NCBI RefSeq assembly: GCF_002979475.1
Contig: NZ_PCOY01000001.1
Span: 434,001 to 498,000, forward strand
Length of the DNA: 64,000 nt
DNA from: Microbacterium sp. MYb62
Lineage (GTDB): Bacteria > Actinomycetota > Actinomycetes > Actinomycetales > Microbacteriaceae
Direction of reading: 5' to 3'
Position 1 is the first letter of the stretch, and each line of letters starts with the position of its first letter. Positions 1-8,791 of the stretch are shown here, one piece after another. The position numbers were made by a program, and so were the translations under genes. The notes under the pieces are model-generated. The model saw only the letters and a list, made by a program, of their open reading frames with translations. It did no database searches and was not told the origin of the DNA.

Positions 1-1655
1 TCGAGGCGCGCACCGGAGCCGAGAACCTCGCGCATCCGGCCGCGGAAGAGCTCTGCGGTGTTCATGACGGCAGCGGCCTGCAGCTCGGCTGCCGGGGTGT
101 CGGCCGCACGGGCGTGATCGCGCGCGAAACGGGCGAGACGCTCGGCCTTGTCCAGGTGACCGATGTACAACTCGGCCATCGCCGCCTGGAGGGACACATA
201 CGTGTCGAGCTGCGATTCTCCGGTGACCTCGTCCAGCAGATGGTCGAGCCGGTCGAGCGTCGCGGCGAGTCCTCCCCGCCGCACCGCCGTGTGCAGATCC
301 AGCCCTTTCCGCCACTGCCGGGAGATGTTCGACTCCTCCGCAACAGGCAGCGATTCGAGCAGCGCGGCGGCCACGGAGGCATCGCCGCGCGTGAGCTCGG
401 CCGATGCGATCAGCATCTGCACCGCGGGCTCGGCCCGCACGGAACGCGGGAGCTGCGCGATCGCGGCGAGGACCTCATCGGTGTGTCCGCTCAGGACCAG
501 CTGCATGCCGCTCTGGCGCAGGATCTGAGACATGGACGCCTCATCGCGACTGCGTATCGCGTGCGAGAGCGCGACCAGGTGGTTCCGCTCTTCCGCGAAC
601 CACTCCGCTGCGGCCTTCTCGAGTGCTTCGACGACCGTGGGGCCGCGATCCTTCAACCGCGCGTACAGGAACTCCCGCAACAACGGGTGGTAGTGGTACA
701 GCACCGGCTCGTTCCCCTGCCTGCTGATGAGGATGTTGAGGCGGATGAGCCGTTCGATCATCGACGCCGCCGGCGCACCGCCGGCCAGTCGAGAAGCGAG
801 CTCCGGGGAGAACGAATCGGGGACGGACGTCAACACGAGGAACTCGGTGAGCTCCTGATCCAGTTCCGCGAAGACCTCCTCGACGAAGTAGTCGGTCACG
901 GCCGGCGAATCACCCCGCAGCGGAAGGACGGTCGCGAACGAATCGTGCAGTGCCGCCAGCTCCAGGAGCCGCAGACCGGTCGCCCAGCCCTCGGTCCGCC
1001 GGAGCACCGAGGTGATCTCCCCCTGGGAGAGGCTCACCCCGCGAGCGCGGAAGAACGAGCGCACCTCCGCCGGAGTGAACGCGAGGTCCTTGGCATCGAG
1101 CTCCAGTGCGATACCGGCGATGCGACGGCGGGCCAACGGCACCCTCCGTGTTCCGCGGCCGGAGATCACGACATGGGCGTTGCCGGGTACGGCGTTGACG
1201 AAGGAGGAGAGCATCTCGGCGAGCTGATCCGTCTCGACCACGTGGACGTCATCGATGATGACGACGATCCGTCTGCTCGCGCGACGCAGAGACCGCGCCA
1301 AGGCGCGGGCGGTATCCGTCGACCAGTTCCCGGAGAGCCGCGCGAGGCCCGCACGGAGTCCCTCGTCATCGACCCCCTCCAGCGCGTACTTCAGCGGCTC
1401 GAGGTCGGTGTCCCCCCGCTGCAGCGCGAGCCAGACCACGGCCGTGTCCTCATCGTCGGCATCGATGATGTGCGCCCACTGCGTCAGAAGCCGCGTCTTT
1501 CCCGCGCCGGCCGGGGCCGAGAGCACGGTCAGGGTCCACGGCTCGTCCATTGCGGCGGTGAGCCGCGACAACAGCCGAGGCCGTGGCACGTCCCGCGCCA
1601 CGGCGGAAGGTGTGAGCGCGCGCGCCGCATCCGATTCCGGCAGATCTGAGTCCAT
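1..1655 (-). CDS. LuxR/MalT-type ATP-binding transcriptional regulator, 3' end cut by window
   Basis: About 551 codons are visible; the C-terminal part, where a LuxR HTH would lie, is beyond the left edge. The start is an ATG preceded by a GGGGG Shine-Dalgarno. An STAND-type NTPase core is readable: Walker A APAGAGKTR at residues 47-55 and a hydrophobic Walker B ending in IDDVH near residues 129-138. Downstream comes a winged-helix-like section with the phrase LYHYHPLLREFLYARL, then helical repeats rich in Ala and Leu, as in MalT/LAL regulators. Such proteins bind ATP and an inducer, oligomerise and activate transcription. The inducer cannot be told from the sequence. The HTH is assumed, not seen. 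Confidence 0.85.
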   Translation of the reverse strand, partial: MDSDLPESDAARALTPSAVARDVPRPRLLSRLTAAMDEPWTLTVLSAPAGAGKTRLLTQWAHIIDADDEDTAVVWLALQRGDTDLEPLKYALEGVDDEGLRAGLARLSGNWSTDTARALARSLRRASRRIVVIIDDVHVVETDQLAEMLSSFVNAVPGNAHVVISGRGTRRVPLARRRIAGIALELDAKDLAFTPAEVRSFFRARGVSLSQGEITSVLRRTEGWATGLRLLELAALHDSFATVLPLRGDSPAVTDYFVEEVFAELDQELTEFLVLTSVPDSFSPELASRLAGGAPAASMIERLIRLNILISRQGNEPVLYHYHPLLREFLYARLKDRGPTVVEALEKAAAEWFAEERNHLVALSHAIRSRDEASMSQILRQSGMQLVLSGHTDEVLAAIAQLPRSVRAEPAVQMLIASAELTRGDASVAAALLESLPVAEESNISRQWRKGLDLHTAVRRGGLAATLDRLDHLLDEVTGESQLDTYVSLQAAMAELYIGHLDKAERLARFARDHARAADTPAAELQAAAVMNTAELFRGRMREVLGSGARL

Positions 1656-1703
1656 CAGCAACCCCCCGTAAAATGTTAGACGACACCACCTTCCCCATCT
1701 CGA

Positions 1704-1733
1704 AGTATGCCACCGCGGAGAACCCGGTCTCAA
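1704..1733 (-). promoter_or_regulatory. Candidate sigma-70-type promoter of the MalT-like regulator
   Basis: Read on the minus strand, TTGAGA is followed after 18 bases by CATACT, about 50 bases before the start codon of the regulator. Both hexamers resemble the actinobacterial housekeeping consensus. This is pattern matching only. Confidence 0.4.
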
Positions 1734-1755
1734 GCGTCTTTCGTCTAGTGACGCA

Positions 1756-2805
1756 CTACACCGACGACGATCTCCGGGCTCTGCGCAGGAACGAGACGAC
1801 CGAGGGCAGCACCGCCCCGAAGATCAGCGCGAGACCGACCCCGATCAGCGTTTCCACCGCGCGCTCGGCGAAGCGCTCCGCCGGGGGCTCCGCCGAGGTC
1901 ATCATGATGAGCGTCAACGCCAGGAACGTCGTGAATCCCGGGGTGACATACCAACGGCTCTCCTGGCTCGCGCACGTCGCCCCGATGACGAGGCCGAGGA
2001 TGACGCCGACCACGACGTCGGCCGGAGCGAGAAGAGCCAGACCGGCAGCGGCGAGCGCTCCCACCACCACCGAGATCGCACGGCCGATGCTGCGCGAGAT
2101 GAGCTGACCTCGAACCGGCCGCATGACCAGGAGCACCGCTCCGGTCGCCCAGCCGACGTGCTCGAGGTCGAGGACGAAGCCGATGACCGCCGCCGACGCG
2201 GCCGCGCTACCGAGCAGGATGCCGTACACCAGCATGGCGCGGCCCCTCGGCACGGGAGGCGGCGGCCGCGGCGGTGCATCGCGTTCCGGCCAGAGGAGCG
2301 AGATCAGCCAGGCATAGATCGAGCCGATGACGATGCATCCGGCGAAACCGAGGGTGAGCGGTGACCAGGAGAAGCTCAGGCCGATCCCCGTCATCGGGAG
2401 CACCAGGACGAGGATCATCTGTCCCAGGCGCCCCCGGGTCGCGTTGAGGCTCGCGAGGATCGCGAGCCCGAAGACCGCAGCGACGGCGATCACGGGCCAG
2501 GTCGACAGCAGCGAACCGACGAGCAGCCCGATCGCGCTGAGCACGCCGACGAGCGGGAGGACCGTTCGACCCTGTCGGCGCGGGGGGAGACCGATGGCCG
2601 CGGCAGGCACCACTCCGATGCCGAAGGCGACCGCGAGCGACACGTCGAAAGGGGCGACGGCCATGGCCGGCAGCGCGAAGAGGATGCCGAGGCCGAACCG
2701 CGACCACCGCCAGCTCAGCCCCGCGCGGTCGTCCACCCGGGCCACCTCAGTCCCGCTCGCACCTGCAAGCCGCTCGGCATGACCTGCCCCCTCTCGCGGG
2801 AGCAC
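1756..2805 (-). CDS. FUSC-family integral membrane protein
   Basis: A 349-residue hydrophobic protein with two blocks of membrane helices (about residues 37-160 and 205-320) separated by a charged linker rich in Arg and Pro, the layout of FUSC/aromatic-acid-exporter-like proteins. The second block holds conserved phrases such as GWATGAVLLVMRP and a closing helix ending in GAVLPSVV. Members are thought to export small organic acids; the substrate here is unknown. It lies 54 bases downstream of the SulP gene on the same strand and may be co-transcribed. The GTG start at 2805 is uncertain: in-frame GTG codons about 60-70 bases later are also possible. Confidence 0.7.
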   Translation of the reverse strand: MLPREGAGHAERLAGASGTEVARVDDRAGLSWRWSRFGLGILFALPAMAVAPFDVSLAVAFGIGVVPAAAIGLPPRRQGRTVLPLVGVLSAIGLLVGSLLSTWPVIAVAAVFGLAILASLNATRGRLGQMILVLVLPMTGIGLSFSWSPLTLGFAGCIVIGSIYAWLISLLWPERDAPPRPPPPVPRGRAMLVYGILLGSAAASAAVIGFVLDLEHVGWATGAVLLVMRPVRGQLISRSIGRAISVVVGALAAAGLALLAPADVVVGVILGLVIGATCASQESRWYVTPGFTTFLALTLIMMTSAEPPAERFAERAVETLIGVGLALIFGAVLPSVVSFLRRARRSSSV

Positions 2806-2859
2806 CCGCGGGTCACCCCTGCACTGTGGGGCCAGCCTAGAGAGGTCGAACCATGCCCG

Positions 2860-4533
2860 TCAGGGCGCATCGCCCACTTCACCCGGGTGAACGCGGGCGG
2901 TGGAGCCTGTGGTCGCACCCGCCGCCGCGATCCCGTCTCTGACCGAGTCGTGGACGCGCCCGGCGGACTCGAGGCCTGCGAACCAGGGCGTGCGCCGAGC
3001 GACACCCGCAGCCGCCTCCGGGAGTCTGGCGAGATGCAGCACGGTGCCGAGCTGCGCCAGTTCCCGGTCGAGGTTCTCCAGGGCCTCGAGCACGGTGATC
3101 GTCATGACCTCCTGCTGCTTGAGGCCCAGCACGAGTGCGTGGACCGGCTCGGACTCCGCCCCGACCATCTCGAGGATGAGCCGTTCATTGGCCATCGCAT
3201 TCGCGGTGTAGAGGCCGCGGTCCAGGTGGATGCCGAGCACTCCCCCGAGCCGCCCGACGACGGTCACCTTCGGCACGTTGACCTCTCGCAGCACGAGGAT
3301 CAGCGTGACGACGACGCCGACCGCCACGGCGGGAAGAAGCCCGGCCGTCAGGCCGAGGATCGCGACGGAGAGCGCGATCCAGAAGTCCACGGGACTGATC
3401 CGTGCCCAGCGCACCAGTTCGGGGATGTTGATGAGACCGGCGACGGCGACGAAGACCATCGCCGCGAGGGTGGCTTCGGGCAGCAGACTCAGCACCGGTC
3501 CGAGGAACAGGGCGACGAGAACGGCGAGGACCACCGTGGCGACGGTCGCCAGCTGCGACCGGGCGCCGGCGCTCTGATTGACCGCACTCTGCGAGAACCC
3601 GCCCGCCGCGGGCATCGTCCCGAAGAAGGCGCCGACGGTGTTCGCTGCACCGGTCGCGAACAGCTCCTGGTTGCTGTCGATCTGCGGCTCGGTCGCCGCT
3701 CGCAGGCTCCGCGCGACGGCCGCCGACTCGAGGAACGCCATGACGGCGATCGCCAGCGCCCCGGGAATGAGCGCTGCGATCTGGGCGAAGTCAGGTATGC
3801 CGGGGACGGGAAGACCGCTCGGCACCGTCGCGATCAGATCGACCCCCAGCCGATCGATGCCCGCGAGCCAGACCAGGAGGATGCCGCCGACCACGACGAC
3901 GAGCGTGCCCGGCACCCTCGGTGCGAAGCGTTTGAGGACGAGCATCACCACGATCGACCCGGCGGACAGCGCGATCGTCGGCCAGTTCGCGCTCCCGAAC
4001 GCCTGCGCGACCGCGCCGAGCGACTTGAGGAAGCCGTGACCGGAGAAGTCGTCGCTCTCTCCCAACAGCTTCGGCAGCTGACCGACGGCGACGGTCGCTC
4101 CGACCCCGATCTTCAATCCGAGGACCGTGGCACCGCTGATGTTCTCGACGAGTGAGCCGAGTCGACAGAATCGAGCGATCAGCAGGATCACACCGACGAG
4201 CAGCGTGAGCATCATCAGCGAGCCGATCGCGTCGTCGGATCCCGCGGCGACTCCCGCTGAGACCAGAGTCGTCGCCGTCAGCGTCGCGATCGTCGACGTC
4301 GTCGAGACGCTCATGGCTCGGCTTCCACCGAGGAACGCGTACACGATCATCGGCACGATGCACGTGTACAGCCCCACCTGGACGGGCAGGTTCGCGATCG
4401 TGGCATACGCCATCGCCTGCGGGATCACCACGGCCCCGGCGGACAATCCGGCGATGACGTCACGGACGATCCACTTCCGCTGGTAACCGTCGACCGAGCT
4501 GAACAGCCATGACGGTCGTCTCGTCGCGGTCAT
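2860..4533 (-). CDS. SulP-family inorganic anion transporter with STAS domain
   Basis: A 557-residue membrane protein. The N-terminal region has the SulP signature (VIPQAMAYATIANLPVQVGLY), followed by about a dozen hydrophobic segments and a cytoplasmic C-terminal STAS domain beginning after LREVNVPKVTVVG. SulP proteins carry sulfate, bicarbonate or other oxyanions in symport or exchange; which one is not evident. The start is placed at the ATG at 4533, preceded by GAGGGAGGG, rather than at an upstream in-frame start with no good ribosome site. The C-terminal 25 or so residues after the STAS domain look disordered. The FUSC gene follows. Confidence 0.9.
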   Translation of the reverse strand: MTATRRPSWLFSSVDGYQRKWIVRDVIAGLSAGAVVIPQAMAYATIANLPVQVGLYTCIVPMIVYAFLGGSRAMSVSTTSTIATLTATTLVSAGVAAGSDDAIGSLMMLTLLVGVILLIARFCRLGSLVENISGATVLGLKIGVGATVAVGQLPKLLGESDDFSGHGFLKSLGAVAQAFGSANWPTIALSAGSIVVMLVLKRFAPRVPGTLVVVVGGILLVWLAGIDRLGVDLIATVPSGLPVPGIPDFAQIAALIPGALAIAVMAFLESAAVARSLRAATEPQIDSNQELFATGAANTVGAFFGTMPAAGGFSQSAVNQSAGARSQLATVATVVLAVLVALFLGPVLSLLPEATLAAMVFVAVAGLINIPELVRWARISPVDFWIALSVAILGLTAGLLPAVAVGVVVTLILVLREVNVPKVTVVGRLGGVLGIHLDRGLYTANAMANERLILEMVGAESEPVHALVLGLKQQEVMTITVLEALENLDRELAQLGTVLHLARLPEAAAGVARRTPWFAGLESAGRVHDSVRDGIAAAGATTGSTARVHPGEVGDAP

Positions 4534-4718
4534 GCGCCCTCCCTCGTCGGTCGTCTGAAGCGTACTGCGACGGGTACCGGGAAGAACACGCTCAGAGCGC
4601 GGGATCACGGGGCTCACCCTGGTGAACTCCCGCGAGGAGCAGTGCGCCGGCGGCGGTGTACCGAGTATCGTCCGACGGGGCCGCCGGCACCGGCGGACAT
4701 CTTCTGAAGGAGTGTTAC

Positions 4719-5105
4719 ATGAGTTTTTGGGGATCGTTCTGGGACATCATCGCGTGGTTCTTCCTGGCGTTCATCTTCATCTCCTACCTGTTCGCGCTGT
4801 TCGCGATCGTCGCCGACCTCTTCCGCGACCACAAGCTCAACGGCTGGTGGAAGGCTCTCTGGATCATCCTCCTGATCTTCGTCCCGATCCTCACCGCCCT
4901 CGTGTACGTCATCGCACGGGGTACGGGCATGGCGGAGCGGAGCAACGCCGAGGCGGCCAACGCCCGCAGCGCAGCCGATGCCTACATCCAGCAGGTCGCC
5001 GGCAGCAGCCCGAGCGATGAGATCGCGAAGGCCAAGGCGCTCCTGGACGCCGGCACGATCACGGCACAGGAATACAACACCATCAAGGCCAAAGCACTCA
5101 GCTGA
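4719..5105 (+). CDS. Small membrane protein with PLDc_N-like and SHOCT domains
   Basis: 128 residues, starting at an ATG behind GAAGGAG. Two membrane helices (about residues 8-32 and 43-65) form a phospholipase-D-nuclease N-terminal-like hairpin. After an Ala/Asn-rich linker, a C-terminal SHOCT motif (about residues 97-127) follows the usual pattern of two short helices, with DEIAKAKALLDAGTITAQEY. SHOCT domains are short oligomerisation or interaction modules in bacterial membrane proteins; the role of this combination is not established. A strong terminator follows immediately, so this is probably a single-gene transcript. Confidence 0.8.
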   Translation: MSFWGSFWDIIAWFFLAFIFISYLFALFAIVADLFRDHKLNGWWKALWIILLIFVPILTALVYVIARGTGMAERSNAEAANARSAADAYIQQVAGSSPSDEIAKAKALLDAGTITAQEYNTIKAKALS

Positions 5106-5119
5106 GCACGCGGCTTCCA

Positions 5120-5148
5120 GGGCGCGTCCGACCGGGTCGGACGCGCCC
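5120..5148 (+). terminator. Rho-independent terminator after the SHOCT gene
   Basis: A 13-base-pair perfect GC-rich stem (GGGCGCGTCCGAC / GTCGGACGCGCCC) with a 3-base loop, followed by TTTTCTC. Confidence 0.85.
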
Positions 5149-5166
5149 TTTTCTCGAAGGATAATG

Positions 5167-5184
5167 TTGTGCACAATTGAATTG
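5167..5184 (+). promoter_or_regulatory. Candidate OhrR-type operator
   Basis: Two overlapping palindromes lie just before the MarR/OhrR gene: TTGTGCACAA (perfect 10-mer, 5167-5176) and CAATT-G-AATTG (5174-5184). A GATAAT hexamer at 5160-5165 could be the -10 box. AT-rich paired palindromes are typical of MarR-family autoregulation. Binding by the adjacent protein is inferred. Confidence 0.5.
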
Positions 5185-5207
5185 CATGCGATCATCTAAG
5201 GATGGCC

Positions 5208-5666
5208 GTGACGGACGAGATGGTGTGCTTCTCCTTGTACTCCGCCGCACGTGCGACGACGCAGGCGTACCGGGCACTGTTGGCCCCCTGGGGGCTGACG
5301 TATCCGCAGTATCTGGTGCTCGCCGCGCTCTGGCTCGAAGGCGAGCAGACGATCGGCTCCCTCGGGGCGGTGATGCGCCTGGATTCCGGTACGCTCTCCC
5401 CGCTCGTCCGCCGCCTCGAGCAGTCAGGGCTCGTGGCGAGGTCACGGAGCCGAGACGACGAGCGAGTGGTGACGGTGAAGCTCACCGAGCAGGGACAGGA
5501 CCTTCGCTCCGAGGTCGCTCCGATCCACGGCACGATCGCCTCGATCTCCGGGCTCGACGACGAAGAGCACCGTCGACGACTCATCGCCGAGCTCCACGAC
5601 ATCTCCGACCGCCTTCAGCAGGCCACCAACGACCTCGGCGTCGCCCGCGCGGGCGACGCCCGCTGA
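5208..5666 (+). CDS. OhrR-like MarR-family redox regulator
   Basis: 152 residues from the GTG at 5208. An ATG two codons earlier directly abuts the AAGG ribosome site, so the GTG with 6-base spacing is preferred. The N-terminus carries the OhrR signature CFSLYSAARA, then LTYPQYLVLAALW and a winged helix with a DSGTLSPLVRRLE recognition segment. The single N-terminal Cys (residue 7) matches the peroxide-sensing Cys of OhrR repressors, so this should be a one- or two-Cys organic hydroperoxide sensor. No ohr peroxidase gene is adjacent. A quinone-reductase-like gene follows after 27 bases and is the likely target. Confidence 0.85.
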   Translation: MTDEMVCFSLYSAARATTQAYRALLAPWGLTYPQYLVLAALWLEGEQTIGSLGAVMRLDSGTLSPLVRRLEQSGLVARSRSRDDERVVTVKLTEQGQDLRSEVAPIHGTIASISGLDDEEHRRRLIAELHDISDRLQQATNDLGVARAGDAR

Positions 5667-5693
5667 ACCCACCTCAGACAGAAACGGACCCCC

Positions 5694-6671
5694 ATGCGAG
5701 CTCTCATCCACTCCACATTCGGCGCACCGGAGGAGGTCCTCCACATCGAGGACCGCCCGATCCCGGAGCCAGGAGAGGGTCAGGTGCGCCTGCGGGTCGT
5801 CCTCTCCCCCATCCACAACCACGATCTCTGGACCGTCCGCGGAACCTACGGCTTCACGCCTGAGCTGCCCGCGCCGTCGGGAACCGAGGCGCTCGGCGTC
5901 GTGGATGCTCTCGGGGCCGGTGTCGAGAACCTCGCCGTCGGCCAGCGCGTCGCGACCGGCGGCACCTTCGGCGCCTGGGCCGAGTACATCGTGACCAGCG
6001 CCGCCGGACTCATCCCGGTTCCGGACACGGTCCCCGACGAGACGGCGGCGCAACTCGTCTCCATGCCCTTCAGCACGATCACGCTGCTCGACTTCCTGGA
6101 GGTGAAGGAAGGAGATTGGATCGTCCAGAACGCCGCCAACGGGGCCGTCGGGCGTATGCTCGCGCAGCTCGGGTCCGCACGCGGCGTGAACGTCCTCGGC
6201 CTGGTGCGTCGCACCGCCGGGATCGAGGAGCTCCGCGCGCAGGGCATCGACAACATCGTCGCCACGGATCAGTCCGACTGGAAGGAGCAGGTCGCCACCC
6301 TCACCGGAGGGGCGCCCGTGGTCGCCGGCGTCGATTCGGTCGGCGGCGCGGCCGCGGGGCAGGTGCTGTCGCTTCTCGCCGAAGGAGGGACCCTGGTCGC
6401 GTTCGGCGCCATGGACTCCCCTGTCATGGAGATCGCCTCGTCCGACTTGATCTTCACGCAGGCGACGGTGAAGGGCTTCTGGGGCAGCAAGGTGATCCCG
6501 CAGCTCGATCCCGCCACGCGCAGCGCACTGTTCGGCGAACTCTTCCAGCGGCTCTCCGACGGCAGCCTCACCCTTCCGGTCGGCGGGATCTTCGATGCCG
6601 CCGAGATCCGCGAGGCCGTGCACGCGAGCAACACGCCGGGGCGTGTCGGCAAGGTGCTTCTCCGCTTCTGA
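5694..6671 (+). CDS. Zinc-independent MDR oxidoreductase (quinone/enoyl reductase type)
   Basis: 325 residues, the usual length of medium-chain reductases. There is a GroES-like N-terminal part (GTEALGVVDALGAGVENLAVGQRV), then a Rossmann NADPH site near NAANGAVGRMLAQL (about residues 145-158). No catalytic or structural zinc ligand set is seen, so it groups with quinone reductases and 2-enoyl thioester reductases that use NADPH on activated double bonds or quinones. It lies 27 bases after the OhrR-like gene and probably shares its redox-controlled promoter. The substrate is not decidable from sequence. Confidence 0.85.
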   Translation: MRALIHSTFGAPEEVLHIEDRPIPEPGEGQVRLRVVLSPIHNHDLWTVRGTYGFTPELPAPSGTEALGVVDALGAGVENLAVGQRVATGGTFGAWAEYIVTSAAGLIPVPDTVPDETAAQLVSMPFSTITLLDFLEVKEGDWIVQNAANGAVGRMLAQLGSARGVNVLGLVRRTAGIEELRAQGIDNIVATDQSDWKEQVATLTGGAPVVAGVDSVGGAAAGQVLSLLAEGGTLVAFGAMDSPVMEIASSDLIFTQATVKGFWGSKVIPQLDPATRSALFGELFQRLSDGSLTLPVGGIFDAAEIREAVHASNTPGRVGKVLLRF

Positions 6672-6721
6672 GCGATGACGCCGCGGAGGGGCTTTCCGAT
6701 GTCGGCGACCAGGAGCAGAGT

Positions 6722-7129
6722 GTGCGCATGGAAATCACACTCACCCAGCCCGAGGGGCTCGTCGTCAGCCCCGCGTTCAGTCACGTCGCCGTCGTGCCTC
6801 CTGGCGCGACGACGATCTACGTCGGGGGCCAGAACGGCGTCGACACCAGTGGATCCGTCGTCTCCGCCGACGCGGGCGAGCAGTCGCTGCGCGCGGTGGA
6901 GAACGCGAGGATCGCCCTCGAGTCCGCCGGCGCCGGCCTCGACGACGTGATCAGCTGGACCGTCCTGATCCATCAGGACGCCGATCTGCGCGCGGCGTAC
7001 GGCGCTGTGTCCTCACGACTCGCGCGAGAGGGCGCTCCGCCCCTCGTCACAGCGGCGCTGGTCGCGGGGCTCGGAGTTCCCGGCGCCCTCATCGAGGTGA
7101 GCGCGGTCGCAGCTGTCGTGCGCGAGTGA
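6722..7129 (+). CDS. RidA/YjgF-family protein
   Basis: About 135 residues. RidA-like core: AGEQSLRAVENARIALESAG, a trimer-interface segment DVISWTVLIHQDAD, and the C-terminal GVPGALIEVSAVA strand. Canonical RidA deaminates reactive enamines/imines, and its key Arg sits near the C-terminus in an R-x-x-V context. Here the corresponding stretch reads ALVAGLGVPGALIE with no Arg, so this is probably one of the non-deaminating Rid subfamilies. The start is taken as the GTG at 6722, six bases after AGGAG; an ATG at 6728 is the alternative. It lies 50 bases after the reductase, plausibly in the same transcript. Confidence 0.8.
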   Translation: MRMEITLTQPEGLVVSPAFSHVAVVPPGATTIYVGGQNGVDTSGSVVSADAGEQSLRAVENARIALESAGAGLDDVISWTVLIHQDADLRAAYGAVSSRLAREGAPPLVTAALVAGLGVPGALIEVSAVAAVVRE

Positions 7130-7167
7130 GCGCCCCGCAGATCTAGAGGGAACCGTGACGAGAAGGC

Positions 7168-8244
7168 TCAGATCCTGCCTCGCACCGGGGTGCGCTCGAC
7201 GCCATCGACCTCGTCCGGCATCGTCATCTCCGCGCGCACCCCGAGAAGCCGGACCTCGCGTTCGGGGTCGAGCGTCGCACCGAGAGCGACGGCCGCGGCG
7301 ACGAACTCATCACGATCACCCGTCGGCCCCGGCAGCTTGCGACCGGAGGTCTTGGTGTCGAACGGCGCGTACCGCACCTTGAGATGCACACGCACGACGG
7401 GCCTGCCCTCGGCGGCGCAGTCGTCGAAAGCCTGGGCGGCGAGCTCTCGGAGCGCCGCTTCGACCTGCTCCGCTGTGGTGAGATTCTCCTGGTACGTCGT
7501 CTCTCGGCTGTGACTGCGCGCGACCCACGGTGTGTCATCGACAGTGCTCGGACCGATGCCCGACCCCAGGCCGTGATACCAGACTCCCATGCGCGGTCCG
7601 AACTCCGTCACGAGCGTCTGCTCATCGGCGTCGGCGAGCTCGCGCACGCTCGTGATGCCGTGCGCCGCCAGACGCTTCTGCACCTTGGTGCCGACACCCC
7701 ACAGGTCGCGGGTGGGCTTGTCGCCCATGACCTCGAACCAGTTGTCCTCCGTGAGACGGAACACGCCGCGGGGCTTCCCGAACTCGGTCGCGATCTTCGC
7801 CCGCACCTTGTTGTCGCCGACGCCGACCGAGCAGTGCAGCGCGGTCGCGCCGAGCACCGCCGCCTGCGCAGACCTCGCCACCGCCTCCGGGTCGTCCGTT
7901 GTCACGCCGAGGAAGCACTCATCCCACCCCACGACCTCGAGCACCACATCCGGCAACGCACGGAGGGCGGCCATCACCTCTCCGGAGGCCACCGCGTACG
8001 CCTCATGATCCACGGGAAGGAAGACCGCGTCAGCGGGTGCCTTCCGCGCGGCGATCTTCAGCGGCATACCCGAGCCGATACCGAAGGCGCGGGCTTCGTA
8101 CGAGGCGGTCGATACGACGGCCCGTTCGGTGGGATCACCACGCCCGCCCACGATCACCGGAAGGCCGGCGAGCTCCGGTCTGCGCAGCACCTCGACGGCG
8201 GCGATGAACTGATCCATGTCCACGTGCAGCACCCAGTAGGCCAT
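7168..8244 (-). CDS. dinB: DinB-like Y-family DNA polymerase
   Basis: 358 residues. Y-family landmarks are in order: the N-terminal catalytic strand LHVDMDQFIAAVE with Phe as likely steric gate, the finger motif STASYEARAFGIGSGM, the second acidic motif VGWDECFLG, helix-hairpin-helix segments near WGVGTKVQKRLAAHGI, and a C-terminal little-finger domain with SRETTYQENL. These enzymes perform translesion synthesis. The second acidic site is GWDECFLG rather than the classical SIDEAYLD, a variant I recall from mycobacterial DinB paralogues; the catalytic Asp-Glu pair is kept. No beta-clamp QLxLF box is obvious at the end (the last residues are VERTPVRGRI). It is last in a minus-strand run. Confidence 0.88.
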   Translation of the reverse strand: MAYWVLHVDMDQFIAAVEVLRRPELAGLPVIVGGRGDPTERAVVSTASYEARAFGIGSGMPLKIAARKAPADAVFLPVDHEAYAVASGEVMAALRALPDVVLEVVGWDECFLGVTTDDPEAVARSAQAAVLGATALHCSVGVGDNKVRAKIATEFGKPRGVFRLTEDNWFEVMGDKPTRDLWGVGTKVQKRLAAHGITSVRELADADEQTLVTEFGPRMGVWYHGLGSGIGPSTVDDTPWVARSHSRETTYQENLTTAEQVEAALRELAAQAFDDCAAEGRPVVRVHLKVRYAPFDTKTSGRKLPGPTGDRDEFVAAAVALGATLDPEREVRLLGVRAEMTMPDEVDGVERTPVRGRI

Positions 8245-8327
8245 GCAACGAGTGTGACGGCTGACGGCACTGCTGTCACCCTGCAGCCGTCGCCCGGGCC
8301 CGTGGCCGGTGACCGGTGACCTCGAGG

Positions 8328-8720
8328 TCAGCCGATCGCCACGCCGATCGCGCTCCCGACGACGGCGAGGAGCGGGAGCGTTCCCTGCATCGCGGCGGCG
8401 CGCACCTTCGAGCGGTCGGAGAGCACGAGCACCAGAGCGGCGGCGAGCATCATCGCGGTGCCGGCGAAGACGAGGGTGAGCCCGACCGTCTCGGCACCCA
8501 CGATCACGAGCCCGATACCCAGCAGCGTCGTCAGCGCCAGGAAGAGGTTGTAGAAGCCCTGGTTGAACGCGAGCTGCTTCATGGTGCGGGCGTCCGCCTC
8601 GCTGGCGACGCCGAAGATCTTCCTGGTCTCCGGCTCGGTCCACTTCAGCGACTCGAGCGCGAAGATGAACACGTGGAACGCAGCGGCCGCTGCGGCGAGG
8701 ACGAGACCGACGATGAGCAT
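8328..8720 (-). CDS. DUF1304 four-helix membrane protein
   Basis: 130 residues with four hydrophobic helices. Family features are a first helix ending in HVFIFALESLKW, the polar stretch EADARTMKQLAFNQGFYNLFLA, and a last helix after DRSKVRAAAMQGTLPLLAV. DUF1304 proteins are small bacterial membrane proteins of unknown function. The ATG at 8720 gives the standard length. It lies 71 bases after the CPBP gene and 83 bases before dinB on the same strand. Confidence 0.85.
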   Translation of the reverse strand: MLIVGLVLAAAAAAFHVFIFALESLKWTEPETRKIFGVASEADARTMKQLAFNQGFYNLFLALTTLLGIGLVIVGAETVGLTLVFAGTAMMLAAALVLVLSDRSKVRAAAMQGTLPLLAVVGSAIGVAIG

Positions 8721-8791
8721 GGGCTGATTCTCCCGCCCACACGGTCGGTCGGCAAGCCGAGGATCCGCCGGATCGCTCGGGGAGACCGAGG

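Noticed and set aside
114..1649. A 511-codon plus-strand open frame opposite the MalT-like regulator
   Set aside because: The minus strand encodes clear Walker A and B motifs in one continuous frame; the plus-strand product is Arg/Glu-rich with no motifs.
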